DNA from: Ceratobasidium sp. AG-K
Lineage: Eukaryota > Basidiomycota > Agaricomycetes > Cantharellales > Ceratobasidiaceae
DNA length: 64,000 bases
Direction of reading: 5' to 3'
Assembly: GCA_037039685.1 (NCBI GenBank)
Contig: JAWNGF010000008.1
Coordinates: 1,922,001 to 1,986,000, forward strand
This document shows, piece by piece, positions 35,683-45,482 of the stretch; the first letter of the stretch is position 1; each line of letters starts with the position of its first letter. The notes beneath the pieces are model-generated. The model saw only the letters and a list, made by a program, of their open reading frames with translations, was not told the DNA's origin and ran no database searches. The translations under genes and the position numbers were made by a program.

Positions 35683-38224
35683 TTACCGGGTCTGTTTGAC
35701 AACCAACTCAATGATTTCCTCCTTTCCTGCGCAAGTCATCGGTAGGGTGGTCACGTTGGCCTTAGCGTTCTTGCGTTGTTTCTTAGGTGGGGCGTTGGGG
35801 GTCGACGGGTCATTGAGCTGGGCGGCAACTTGGGCGGCCTTGTTGGCGGCGGCTTGGGCTTCCTTAGCAGCCTTGTTGGCGCTGGCCTGAGCTTCCTTGG
35901 CGGCTTTCGTTGCCGCTCGCTTTTGCGCCAGGATCAGCTTCTGGGCAGCCTCCGCAACTTGCATGGCATATTTGGCATCCCAAGGATCTTGCTGGGTGGC
36001 TTTGTTCTGCGATTCATACTCAGTAGGTGAAACGACCTTGAACAAGACGCTTACTTGTTCCTTCTTCTTCCCCCCTGTCGCCTTCTTGCCGTTCTTGCCA
36101 TTCGGGTTTCGCACAACAGGCTCCTTGTCCCCTTCCCCCTCCTCAACCTTGACCTCTTCAGGCTCGCTTTCAGGCTGGAATTTGGACTTGCCTTTGCCCA
36201 CATCCTTGACTTCCAACAAGTCCAAGGAATCGACCTTGGGCTTGGGTGCCTTGCGTTTCTACACAAATCGGTGAGCATCAGCGGGGCTACGCTCCTCATA
36301 CTTACCTTTGTTCCAGCAGTAACCGGCACGGCCTCCCCCCCTTCGTCTTCCGCTGCCTTTTGTTTCTGCTGATAGTCAATAATGTATTCTTAAAGATTAA
36401 TATGAATAAATACCTTATTTTTCGTGGTGTTAGCAGCAGGCAGCGGGGCAACTGTTCCCAAGGTGTCCTTGTCGACTTTGCTCTCCTCTTCTTGAGTTGC
36501 GGTTGCTTTTGGCTTCTATCAGAAGTATTAGTTGGCTATAAATCTGTTGGCGCAAGAACTTACCTTGGCTGCCTTAGCCTTTTTAGTTGGAGGCGCAACC
36601 TTGTCCTCCTCACTCTCTGGGTCGTCGGGCTCGGCTGCTGGGACCTTTTGTTTCTGCAAACGCGGTAAGTGGAGCCTGAATTTGTTGAAGGGAGGACTCA
36701 CTTTGTTTTTGCCACTTTTGGCTTTTGATGCGGGAGGAACTGGGACTTCAACGGGTGTGTTCTCCGTTTCCTTGTGACTGGCCTGCAAAGTCTTGATTTT
36801 CTACGGGAAAAGTGTCAGTGTATCAAATACATTGAATAAAGATCGTTTAGACAATTTACCTTGGTTGGTTAAACTGGCACTTTGTCCTCCAAGTTGGTTG
36901 ATTCCTCCGTGCCAGGAGGCTCACGTTTCTAAGTAGCCATCAGAATTGCCCGACAAAGTCCAGTTGAGGGCTTGTACCTTAGAGGACTTGTTGATTTGGT
37001 TGGAGGCACCCGTGGTATCCTAAAGACAAATTAGCAGGCTGCTTAGGATCATATAGGTAAATCAGCCTTCACTTACCAATGGTCCAGGGCTGCTTGTAAG
37101 ACAGACGGTGCTTGCAACTGGAGAGGCTGGCTTGTCAGCGATGGGGGCCCTGGCCGACTCATCCATCTCAATATGCTGAATTGGCTGTAAATAATATTAG
37201 AGTTAGAATAAGGAACATGGGTGTATGGAGCCATACCTTGGGGCGTGCTTGAGGGTGACTAGGTTCCTCGTGACACTCAATTTCCTTGTTGCTGTCAATG
37301 TCATCCTTGTCCTCGCCCTCGTCTTTGTTTGGCTTGGCTTGTATGTGCAATGGTTCAGAACCAACAGTGCGCTCAGAGTTGCTCGGGCCAGCCCTGCCAG
37401 CTACTCCAGAGTCAACAAAATGTAAATAGAGAACTAAACACAACTTACTTTTGGTGTCTAAAGTCTCCGCGTCTGCTGTAGTCGAGGGAGCCTTGTTGCC
37501 TTGGTTCTCACCAGTTGCGGGCTCCTTGCCTTTTCCCTTTGCCTTTCACTGGGCGGCCGCGGCACATTTTGCGACGGTCTTGTTGGCCTTGTGATCACGC
37601 TTGTTTTTGAGCACACGCCGCATAAGCTCCTGGCCGGCCCAGTTGTTCTGGAACCGGTAGAAGTAGGGATATTTGAATTTAAGCTGTAAAAGTAGATGAG
37701 CGTCGGGCAAAAATAAACAATAGATTTACTTACCGTGTTGGTAACACGGAGCTTTGCCTTCAAGGGGCAATCCTTCCACAAGATGTTGGTTTCCCCCTTG
37801 AGCACAGTTGTGGTGTTGTTGCGGACCTGGGTCTAAATGAAGTTAGTATTGATGAAACGCAAGCGACACGTACTTACCTGGTAGTCTAAATAGTCGTTGT
37901 GGGTTTTGGTGGCTTTGGGGCCTTTGAATTGTAGCTTCTCCTCAAGCCTGGGGCCTGAAGCGTCAGCGGGCTTTGGAAGGATGCGGTGCCTTTCGGTGGT
38001 GCCGTCGGCATTTGTAATGCGTATACTGGTGTTATCCTTGATGAATTCGACCATAGCTAGACCCAACCATGATCAGCCACGAGGTTGGGAAATGAAATTT
38101 GATCGCACTTACCTCTGCTCCCCATGTGTATGATAGCGCTATGAGACTGATCATTGGCGCTGGACTTTGATGTGGCACCGGACTTCGATGTGGTGCTGGG
38201 GTTGGGGTGATTGACCGGCAGCAT
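35683..38224 (-). CDS. Unidentified Lys/Ala-rich multi-exon protein of the CACTA element
   Basis: A gene of about ten short exons. It begins near 38224 (MLPVNHPNPSTTSKSGATSK) and continues with VEFIKDNTSIRITNADGT (about 38050), TVLKGETNILWKDCPLKAK (about 37800), FKYPYFYRFQNNWAGQEL (about 37670), several acidic/Lys-rich exons (37440-36530), and a last long exon (36225-35683) of Ala/Lys repeats such as AATKAAKEAQASANKAAKEA, probably coiled coil. A further 3' exon beyond 35683 is possible. One in-frame TGA (about 37547, after AAAAQ) probably inactivates this copy. It may be the TnpA-like DNA-binding partner of the transposase by position and basic composition; no domain proves this. Confidence 0.55.
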
Positions 38225-38638
38225 AATGAATGCACTATAATTAAGGAAAAAGTGCGAACAAGTGCGTCAGAGCACGTCAATCAACTAGGTAGCCTATCAG
38301 CAAGCTTTGTACTTACCGGGAAATATAATGAAATCAATAATGGGGGATGTGGAGGGCAAGAGCGAAATGAATGCTGTGCGCACAGATGGTGGTTCAGAGT
38401 CAGCGATAAAAATGAGATATTTGGGATGAGCAGAGATATTTACCTTGGTCTATTTAAGGCGTCCAAACAATCTGAGGAGGTTGTTTGGAGGTCAACCGGG
38501 GAGGGGGGTGGCCGGGAGCAAGGGGGATGCGCGCACGGAGTCTGTCTGTCTTTATAGACATCCCGGCGCTTAAGTGGCGACCCGCCACAGGCGGAAATTT
38601 TACATGCCCGCGCCTTGCATGCACCCTCCGCCACAGAA

Positions 38639-41600
38639 ATGGGAAAAAGAAGAGTCCCCTGCAATTGCGGCGACTGCAACATTAACAAGCTGGTGACAAC
38701 CGAGACAGGGAAGCGTCACCTCCAAGGCAATTGGCGAAAAAAGCGACGTAAATCGAGCGAACGTCTGGCAAGGGCACGGTGAGTAATCCAATTTACTATC
38801 AATTAGTTATGCTAAATTACAATAATACAGAGAGAGCTTTCGTCGCCATTTATCCAGTAGGGTGTCGCTCAGCGCACGCCGTGGATCCACCGTTGCTCAG
38901 TCCAAACCCGCCAGCAGTGTGCACCCCATGTTTGATAGCACCCCCGGACCCCCCGATCTACCCCTCCTTATCCCCGGAAATGCCCAGGTCCCCGATCCTA
39001 TACCCAAAGTTGACCTAACTCACATCTGGGAGCAAGTTATGTGCGCACATCTGCATACAGACATTGGCAATTGGACTGTAACAAAGTCCACCAACCTCTC
39101 CACCAGCGATTCAGATTTGACCGCTGGACACCCCGGATCTGATGCATCCGACCCTGGTAATGAGGGATATAACCCGGCAACTGGTGGCTTGTTGCCTGAG
39201 GCACAGCTGTGAGCGGGATTCACATTAGATGCGGCAAGGAATGGTAAGTCTCTCTGGTGCATTTGACACTATTCTGGCTGATTTCTATATTAATAGCACC
39301 TCTTTCTATTACGCCTAGTATCCTAGACAATATTCTATCATTTAAATTTATAGTTCAGTACAAGCCAACTGTCCATAGCTACAAGGCAATGCAAGACGCT
39401 TTTATCCACAAAAAGTCCCACAGCTGTTTGTGATTGCTGAAACTTGTGTGCGCACAAATGCTTTCGCTCTTGGCGCTAACATCCATCAAGTATCATTGCT
39501 GCAAGAACTCTTGCATCTGTTATACTGGCTATCTAGGCGATTTACAGGAATGTCCTTACTGCAATGCACCTCAACTGAACCTGGCTGGCCAACCATACTC
39601 AGTCTTTTCTTATGTCCCTATGATCCCCCAAGTCCTTGCCCTTTTCCACAACAAATCCACCTGCAAGAAGCTTGAATACCGCACGAATTATCAGCAATCG
39701 GGCGACATAGACGAGATCTTCGGCGGCGAGCAATATGAGAGACTAAAACATACCAAGGTGGAGATAGACGGCAAAAAACAAAGTCATTATCACTTTGAGG
39801 ATTGTAGCAAACTTGCACTTGGGGTTTCAATCGATGGCTTGTGTCCCTTCAAGCATTGAAAAAACACCTGCTGGCCAATAATTCTCATTAACTAAAACTT
39901 TCCACCCAAAATCCGAAACCTACTAGAGAATATCATCTGCGTCAGCGTAATTCCCGGCCCAAATTCTCCCAAGGATATTAATTCCTTTCTTCAGCCACTT
40001 ATTGACAAACTGATTGAACTTGCAATGGGTGTCAAAGCTGTTGATATGCTATGCAAGGAGGTTTTCTTACTGCGCGCTCATATTCTGGCTGTCTTTGGTG
40101 ATATACCAGCAATCACTAAAGTACTCAAGTTCTTGGGCCACAATGCTTGATTCCCTTGCCGATCCTGTATGCACAAGGAAATCTCAGGCCAGACATCTGG
40201 GGGCGGCACACATATGTATTGCGCATTACATCAACCTGACAGAACAATTGCTGACCCTCTGGACTTGCCTCTGCAAACGCATACAGAAACCCTAGTGCAG
40301 GGGGACAAGGTCCTTTGTACACCAAATGAGCACACATGCTCCAAACTGGCAACAACCTATGGTGTTAAAGGGGTCTCACTGCTTGCTAGACTCTCTTTGA
40401 TCAGCATTCCAGCCTTGTTCCCTGTCGAAGTGCTGCATATGGTGTGGATTAACTTGATCCCCCAGCTTGTCGACCTATGGACCAACGACTTTAATGATAT
40501 CAACAACGGCAAAGAAACGTACCAAATTGACTTGGTACTCTGGGCTCTTATTGGAAATCTATGCAAAGACTCTGGCTGCACGATCCCTTCTGCATTCGGG
40601 TGTCGTGTCCCCAATCTGAAAAAGCATGGCAATCTTATTGCCGAGTCCTGGATGCTCTTCCCGACTCAGCTTGTCATGACCTTTTGTTTGCCTTGTTTGC
40701 TGCTCTGTTTGGTTTGGTTCTGCTCACCTTGGCGCATTTAGTCGCTTTTATGTAAGCCATGACCGCGGGACATGCTCGCCTGGCTAGCTTCACTTGTTCC
40801 TTGTTTTCCATGGACTTGTCACGCCTCCTTTGTTCTGTCCTTGCTTCTCTCGGACTCCTGCTTTCTCCCCTTTGTTGCATACTCTCTATTGTACATAGCC
40901 ACAGTAGATAGTACATATACCAGCAACACAAGTCTTGCTACCACAAGACTTGTTCTCTTGTTGTTTTCCCATCACTCATTGTGTGACTCACTTAGGCCTT
41001 AGTTGCCATCCATTTGACCTTTGCCGTTGTCCCAACCCCCATCCTCACTGCCTGTGGAGTCTTGGCCTCCAAGGTTTGGTTAGGGTTGTGACACAGCTTG
41101 CCCCTTGCTTACTACGCCGTCGCTTTGCTAAGTGATCATATTATACCCATTTTGTCTGCCTAATAACTCTGGTTAAGATGTGTGTCAATCATCAAATTTC
41201 TAGGGACAACATTCCTATGATTTGCAATGGATTTGCCGAGTGGATTCAAGAATATGAACGGTGGGTGAGCGCATACATACACTTGTTGACCAGAAACTTA
41301 TTGTTGAATAGCATATACTATCAATTCAGTGCCAATTGACTACAAACATGCCCCGTCAACGTTCATTATCTCCTGCACATTGCCGACTCAATCGAATTCC
41401 TAGGCCCCGTCTGGGCGTATTGGGCCTTCCCAATGGAGCGATACTGTAGCTTCATTGGTGCTTCAGTCCGGAGCCAACAATACTACTCGGCAAATATTGC
41501 ACGGCAAATCTTGGATTGTGCTCAACTGCGAGTTATTTGCAAGGTGTACAACCTTCATGATACAATTGTGCTTTGTCACCCCAGGGATGCCAAGGACGCC

Positions 41601-42319
41601 AAGGATGAAGGTCAGGCAATTGAGGGCGACCGACTTCCAGATCATAAGTAACCTAATAATTTACTACGTTTTTTCTTATGCCCGCATACAACTTAGACCC
41701 GAATTGTGCGCTGTTGACCCCCCGTTCCGAATGACTGATGATGACAGAGCCGCTGCACCAAAAAATTGCCAAACACTTAGTAACAGCATACAAAACCACA
41801 TTCCAAGTGGCCAAAGCTTATGTTCCTGCATCGGTTATGCAATGGGGACAGATGCGCATCACTGGGGGAGATGATTTGATCCAGGCACAGGGCTACCACA
41901 AGCTACGGGAGGATGGGCGTGACGCATTTTTCATTCGAGTAAGAGTCGCATTTATTGGTCAAACTATGCTAATATAATTATAGTACGAGCTCAAGGTTGA
42001 TTGACTCGCACATCTACCAAATGCGCCCCCCAACTTTATCACGTGGTCTTTTTACAGGCAGCTCCAGCACCTCTTCGTGCTCCCTATCCCGCCCAACACC
42101 ACCATCAATCCCAACAATCACCCTCAGACCCTGTTGCTTGCCTTGGTTTTGGAGGCTCAAACCAAAGTCAACACCTTGTACGACTACACAGTGGTTTTGT
42201 ACAATGGTCCACTTTCAAGTGGTGAAGTGATTGACATGTGCAACATCATGTGTGCAATCGGGCAAGTTCGTGATGGAAATAAATGGTGGATTATTGATTG
42301 GAGCCCGGGTGCTGAATGA
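38639..42319 (+). pseudogene. Tnp2-type CACTA transposase, inactivated
   Basis: The first exon starts at 38639 with a short cysteine motif and basic run (MGKRRVPCNCGDCNINKLVT; GNWRKKRRKS). Downstream are the Tnp2/transposase_21 blocks: CPYCNAPQL and PYSVFSYVPMIPQVLALF (about 39550-39640), VIPGPNSPKDINSFLQPLID (about 39960), ISGQTSGGGTHMYCALH (about 40180), LPQLVDLWTNDFND, IPSAFGCRVPNLKK (about 40590) and the DUF4218-like AYWAFPMERYCSFIGASVRS (about 41430). At least five in-frame TGA codons interrupt it (39210, 39431, 39857, 40148, 41133), and a solo LTR sits at 40672-41093. It once catalysed cut-and-paste of this element; this copy cannot. Confidence 0.85.
40672..41093 (-). repeat. Solo LTR of the Gypsy-2 family in the CACTA transposase
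   Basis: TGTCATGACC...TTGTGACA, 422 bp, is the reverse complement of the Gypsy-2 LTR in plus coordinates (shared blocks include gcgcatttagtcgc and aagccatgaccgcgggacatg). Flanks are cagct at 40667-40671 and cagct at 41094-41098. Removing it with one CAGCT rejoins the transposase reading frame (FPTQL + APCLLRRRFAK). No internal retrotransposon sequence remains, so it probably arose by LTR-LTR recombination. Confidence 0.93.
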
Positions 42320-42702
42320 ATCCAAGGTGCGCAAACGTTTATCTCACCGCATTTAATTGAGCTGCGCGATTGCCAGTTTGCTAATGGAACAATTTCTATT
42401 ATTAGGAACTATGTAATTACAATCACAAATGTTTATATAACCAGTTTACACCCCATCCTACAACACCCCTCAAAACCTCCAAACAATCCAAAAGTGGCCA
42501 ATCATCCGCCAGAGGCCCATCTGAGGGCAGTGAGCACGTCCGGAAGTATGTTTGGCAATCCGGAGGTAAGTTGGGTCGTCCAGAGGTCCAGATATGGAAT
42601 CCGGAAGTCCGCCTAAAGACATTGGCAGGAGTTACCTCCGGATTTTTGTGCCATCCAGACCCAACCCCCAGACAATCTGGAAGTCTGGGGTCCACAGTGC
42701 CT

Positions 42703-43259
42703 GGAAAGCAAGAAATGGTGCAAAGCCATGGATTGTGAGTACAACAACCTTGTACATCTAGGAGCTTTTGAGAAAGCACCAAGACCAAAGCAACCAATCA
42801 ATGTCATAGGCTGCTGCTGGGTGCTTGCCCGTAAACAAAACAAACTAGGCGAGATTACCCACTACAAAGCGCGACTAGTTGCTCAGGGTTACACCCAGAA
42901 ACCCAGTCAAGACTTCGACGACACCTTTGCCCCCGTCCTTGGACTCATATCCTTTTGTATCTTATGCGCACTTGCTAACTTCTACAACTTGGACATGTGT
43001 CAACTTGACGTCATTTCAGCCTACCTACATGCTGACCTTGAGGAAGAGCTCTTTATGGAGCAAATCCCCTACTACTCCAATGACTCTGGCGACGTTCTTC
43101 AACTCCGACAATCGCTCTACGGCCTCAAACAGTCTGGGCAAGTCTGGAATCAAACTCTGGACCAAAAGCTCAAAGCACTTGGCTATTCCCCCCTCCTTTC
43201 CAATGCTTGCATTTACTGTCGCATTTGCTACGAGCTTGGAACCGTCCAGACGGCAATAA
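42703..43259 (+). pseudogene. Copia reverse transcriptase, N-terminal part
   Basis: Continues the Copia polyprotein after the CACTA: KKWCKAMDCEYNNLVHLGAF, the palm-entry motif ARLVAQGYTQKPSQDFDDTFAPV (about 42870-42930), LDVISAYLHADLEEELFMEQ and LRQSLYGLKQSGQVWNQ. It ends at 43259, where Gypsy-2 enters just before the active-site strand. The frame resumes at 49193. Confidence 0.9.
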
Positions 43260-43704
43260 TGTCACAGCCCTAACCAAACCTTGGAGGCCAAGACTCCACA
43301 GGCAGTGAGGATGGGGGTTGGGACGACGTCAAAGGTCAAATGGATGGCAACTAAGGCCTAAGTGAGTCACGTGATGAATGATGGGAGAACAACCAGAGAA
43401 CAAGTCTTGTGGAGACAAGACTTGTGTCACTGGTATATATACTATCTACTGTGGCTATGTACAATAGAGAGCAAGCAACAAAGGAACACAAAAAGAGGAA
43501 AGGCAAGAGCCCAAGGGAAGAGGACAACACACAAAGGAAGAAGGATAAGTCCATGGACTCCAAGGGAACAAGGGAACAGGCCAGGCAGGCATGTCCCGCG
43601 GTCATGGCTTACATAAAGGCGACTAAATGCGCCAAGGCGAGAAGAACGAGACCAAGCACGAGACAAACAGGACCAAACAAAGAGATAAAGAAAAGGTCAT
43701 GACA
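43260..43704 (-). repeat. Gypsy-2 3' LTR
   Basis: 445 bp. Contains tcacgtgatg (a CACGTG palindrome near 43367) and a tatatatact TATA-like stretch near 43434. Confidence 0.93.
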
Positions 43705-43728
43705 CTACCCCCCTTTCTAGGTCAGGGC

Positions 43729-44226
43729 CTACTCGGAAAAAGACAAAACAGACATATCAGAAGGCCCGTGGGCCACAAGCACAAACTCCGCCCCGTCATC
43801 CAACACAAAAGGGTCCTCAGCTGTCCCATTTCCCTTCCACAAACCGCAATCCTCCTCGTCTGTCAAGTCGATGATGGGGTCGGCACATTCATCGTCCTGG
43901 GTGAGGTTGATGACCTCAAATGGGTGGCCAAGGCGGGCCTTGCACAAGGCGTCCATGATGCGGACTGCGTCGTGGATGTCTTGAGCGTCAAGGGCAATCC
44001 AGTTGCGCCAGCACACGAGGGGCTTGCCCACAAAGGAGCGGGGGGCACGAGCTGACCAATGGCGGCCAGAGATAATGAAGTAGAAGGCCTGCTGGAGGCC
44101 TGAGTGCCAATAACGCCCCTCGTCGCAGGTGGGTTTGAGTGTACGCTTGAAGGACGCAGAGCAGGTATAGAGGTCGTCATAGACGCGGACCATGAACGAG
44201 TTGGTGGATTGGCAGGGGGCAGGCAT
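43729..44226 (-). CDS. Gypsy-2 accessory ORF with two SUMO-interacting-like motifs
   Basis: 165 codons from ATG 44226 (MPAPCQSTNSFMVRVYDDLY) to a stop just inside the polypurine tract. It overlaps the last part of pol in another frame. The pol frame over the same stretch is Ser/Thr/Pro-rich and low-complexity, whereas this frame has balanced composition with several Trp and Cys, so this frame is likely the selected one. Residues 105-109 (VINLT followed by QDDE) and 118-122 (IIDLT followed by DEED) match the hydrophobic core plus acidic flank of SUMO-interacting motifs. Gypsy-4 and Gypsy-5 carry an ORF in the same place that ends in a like motif. The function is unknown; a Gag-accessory or chromatin-targeting role is inference. 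Confidence 0.65.
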   Translation of the reverse strand: MPAPCQSTNSFMVRVYDDLYTCSASFKRTLKPTCDEGRYWHSGLQQAFYFIISGRHWSARAPRSFVGKPLVCWRNWIALDAQDIHDAVRIMDALCKARLGHPFEVINLTQDDECADPIIDLTDEEDCGLWKGNGTAEDPFVLDDGAEFVLVAHGPSDMSVLSFSE

Positions 44227-45464
44227 GGCACAGGAATGGGAGTACAGGGGGTGGAGGTGTTAAGCGCACAGGAGAGGGAAGTAAAAACTTTTTGGTGGGG
44301 AGCTTGGACTCCCGCCGCTTCTTTAATACGTTTGGAACGCCGAATGGGCCGTTCTTCCTTTCCTTTGGCGGCTGAATTGTCCTTTGTCTCCTCATGGCAA
44401 TGCTTCCTTGTAACCTTGGGGACTTCCTTGATGGCTTCTGGATGTTCCCTGTGGAACTTGCAAATGAGTTCTGATGCATTGCCAAGGTTCTCCACCGGTT
44501 CCCAGGAATTGTGTTCTGACATGTAACCCTTCCACTTGACGTAGTACTTGAGGATTCCTCTTTCCACCTTGGAGGACAGGATCTGTTCAACTTCATATTC
44601 TTCCTCACCCTCAGGGGTTTCAATGGGTGGTGGTGGTTCAATACCGCGTCCCTCAATCTCATCTTCTTCATACTTGGCAAGGCGGGATACATTGACTACC
44701 AGATGGATGGTCATGGATGGTGGAAGTTCCAGTTTGTATGCATTCCTTCCAACTGCTTCCAAGATTGTAAAAGGGCCTAGACACTTGTGAGAAAGTTTGA
44801 TTGATGGTCGATTCAAAGAGATGTGATCATGACTGAGCCAAACTTTGTCCCTAATGATGAAGGGATCCTCTAGACGCCGTTGGTCCGCATATTCCTTGTC
44901 CCATTCTTTACTCAGGGTCAGGCTTGCTTTGGCTTCTTCCAGGTTGTCATGGATGCGCTGGGCGTGAGCCGAGGCTTCTGGAACTGAACCGTCTTCTAAT
45001 GGTGTGCCATCAATGGAGGGGTGACGAGCCAAGTTGGCAAAGAAAGGGGTCATGCCAATGCTGGAGTGAAAGGAATTGTTATATGCAAATTTGGCAAAGG
45101 GAAGCAAAGAAGCCCAATCATGCTGTCTAAAGGATACGTAGGTCCACAGAAAGGCCTCTACCATTTGGTTGATTCGTTCCGTCTGGCCATCCGTCTCAGG
45201 GTGATAAGCAGTAGAGAGTCTGGGTCTAATCTTCAAGGCCGGATAGAGTTCTCTCATGAACCTTGATGCAAAGGTGGGGCCTCGATCTGACACGACTGTT
45301 TCCGGGGTACCATGCAGCTTCCAACAGTGTTCCATGAACAATTCTGCTAACTTGGGGGATGTGATCTTCTTGGTACAGGGAATGAAGTGTGCCATTTTTG
45401 TGAGTGTGTCAACAATAACCAGAATAGAGTCTAAGCCTCTTGATAGGGGTAGTTTGACAATCAT
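43863..45464 (-). pseudogene. Gypsy-2 integrase core and chromodomain (separated from upstream pol by one TAG)
   Basis: Continues the frame of the upstream Gag-pol ORF after an in-frame TAG at about 45483-45485; translation from ATG 45464 gives MIVKLPLSRG. The integrase triad is visible: Asp just upstream (SVDMIV), Asp in VVSDRGPTF, and Glu in DGQTERINQMV. The family C-terminal domain (RLEDPFIIRDKVWLSHDHI) is followed by a chromodomain: EEYEVEQILSSKVERGILKY, YVKWKGYMSEHNSWEPVENL. Chromodomains of this class direct integration towards modified histones. After about residue 400 the frame becomes low-complexity where it overlaps the accessory ORF. Confidence 0.88.
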
Positions 45465-45482
45465 ATCAACCGAAATGTGTTG

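Larger units (their letters stand above)
34908..42699. mobile_element. CACTA (En/Spm-type) DNA transposon inserted in Copia
   Basis: The ends are perfect 13-bp inverted repeats: CACTGTGGACCCC at 34908-34920 and GGGGTCCACAGTG at 42687-42699. Subterminal regions are crowded with short tccgga / ccagac repeats, typical of CACTA elements. Flanking trinucleotides are ccc (left) and cct (right), a 3-bp target duplication with one mismatch. Deleting the element with one copy of the target rejoins the Copia frame into RT (EALAG + LESKKWCKAM). It carries two divergent genes: a minus-strand basic protein and a plus-strand Tnp2-type transposase. Confidence 0.9.

Noticed and set aside
40772..41135. Plus-strand ORFs rich in Leu/Ser/Cys
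   Set aside because: They fall in the solo LTR inserted into the CACTA transposase.
43362..43702. Plus-strand ORFs MSHVMNDGRTTREQ and METRLVSLVYIL, repeated at 48845-49185
   Set aside because: Both lie within the LTR pair of Gypsy-2, which explains the duplication; no coding evidence.
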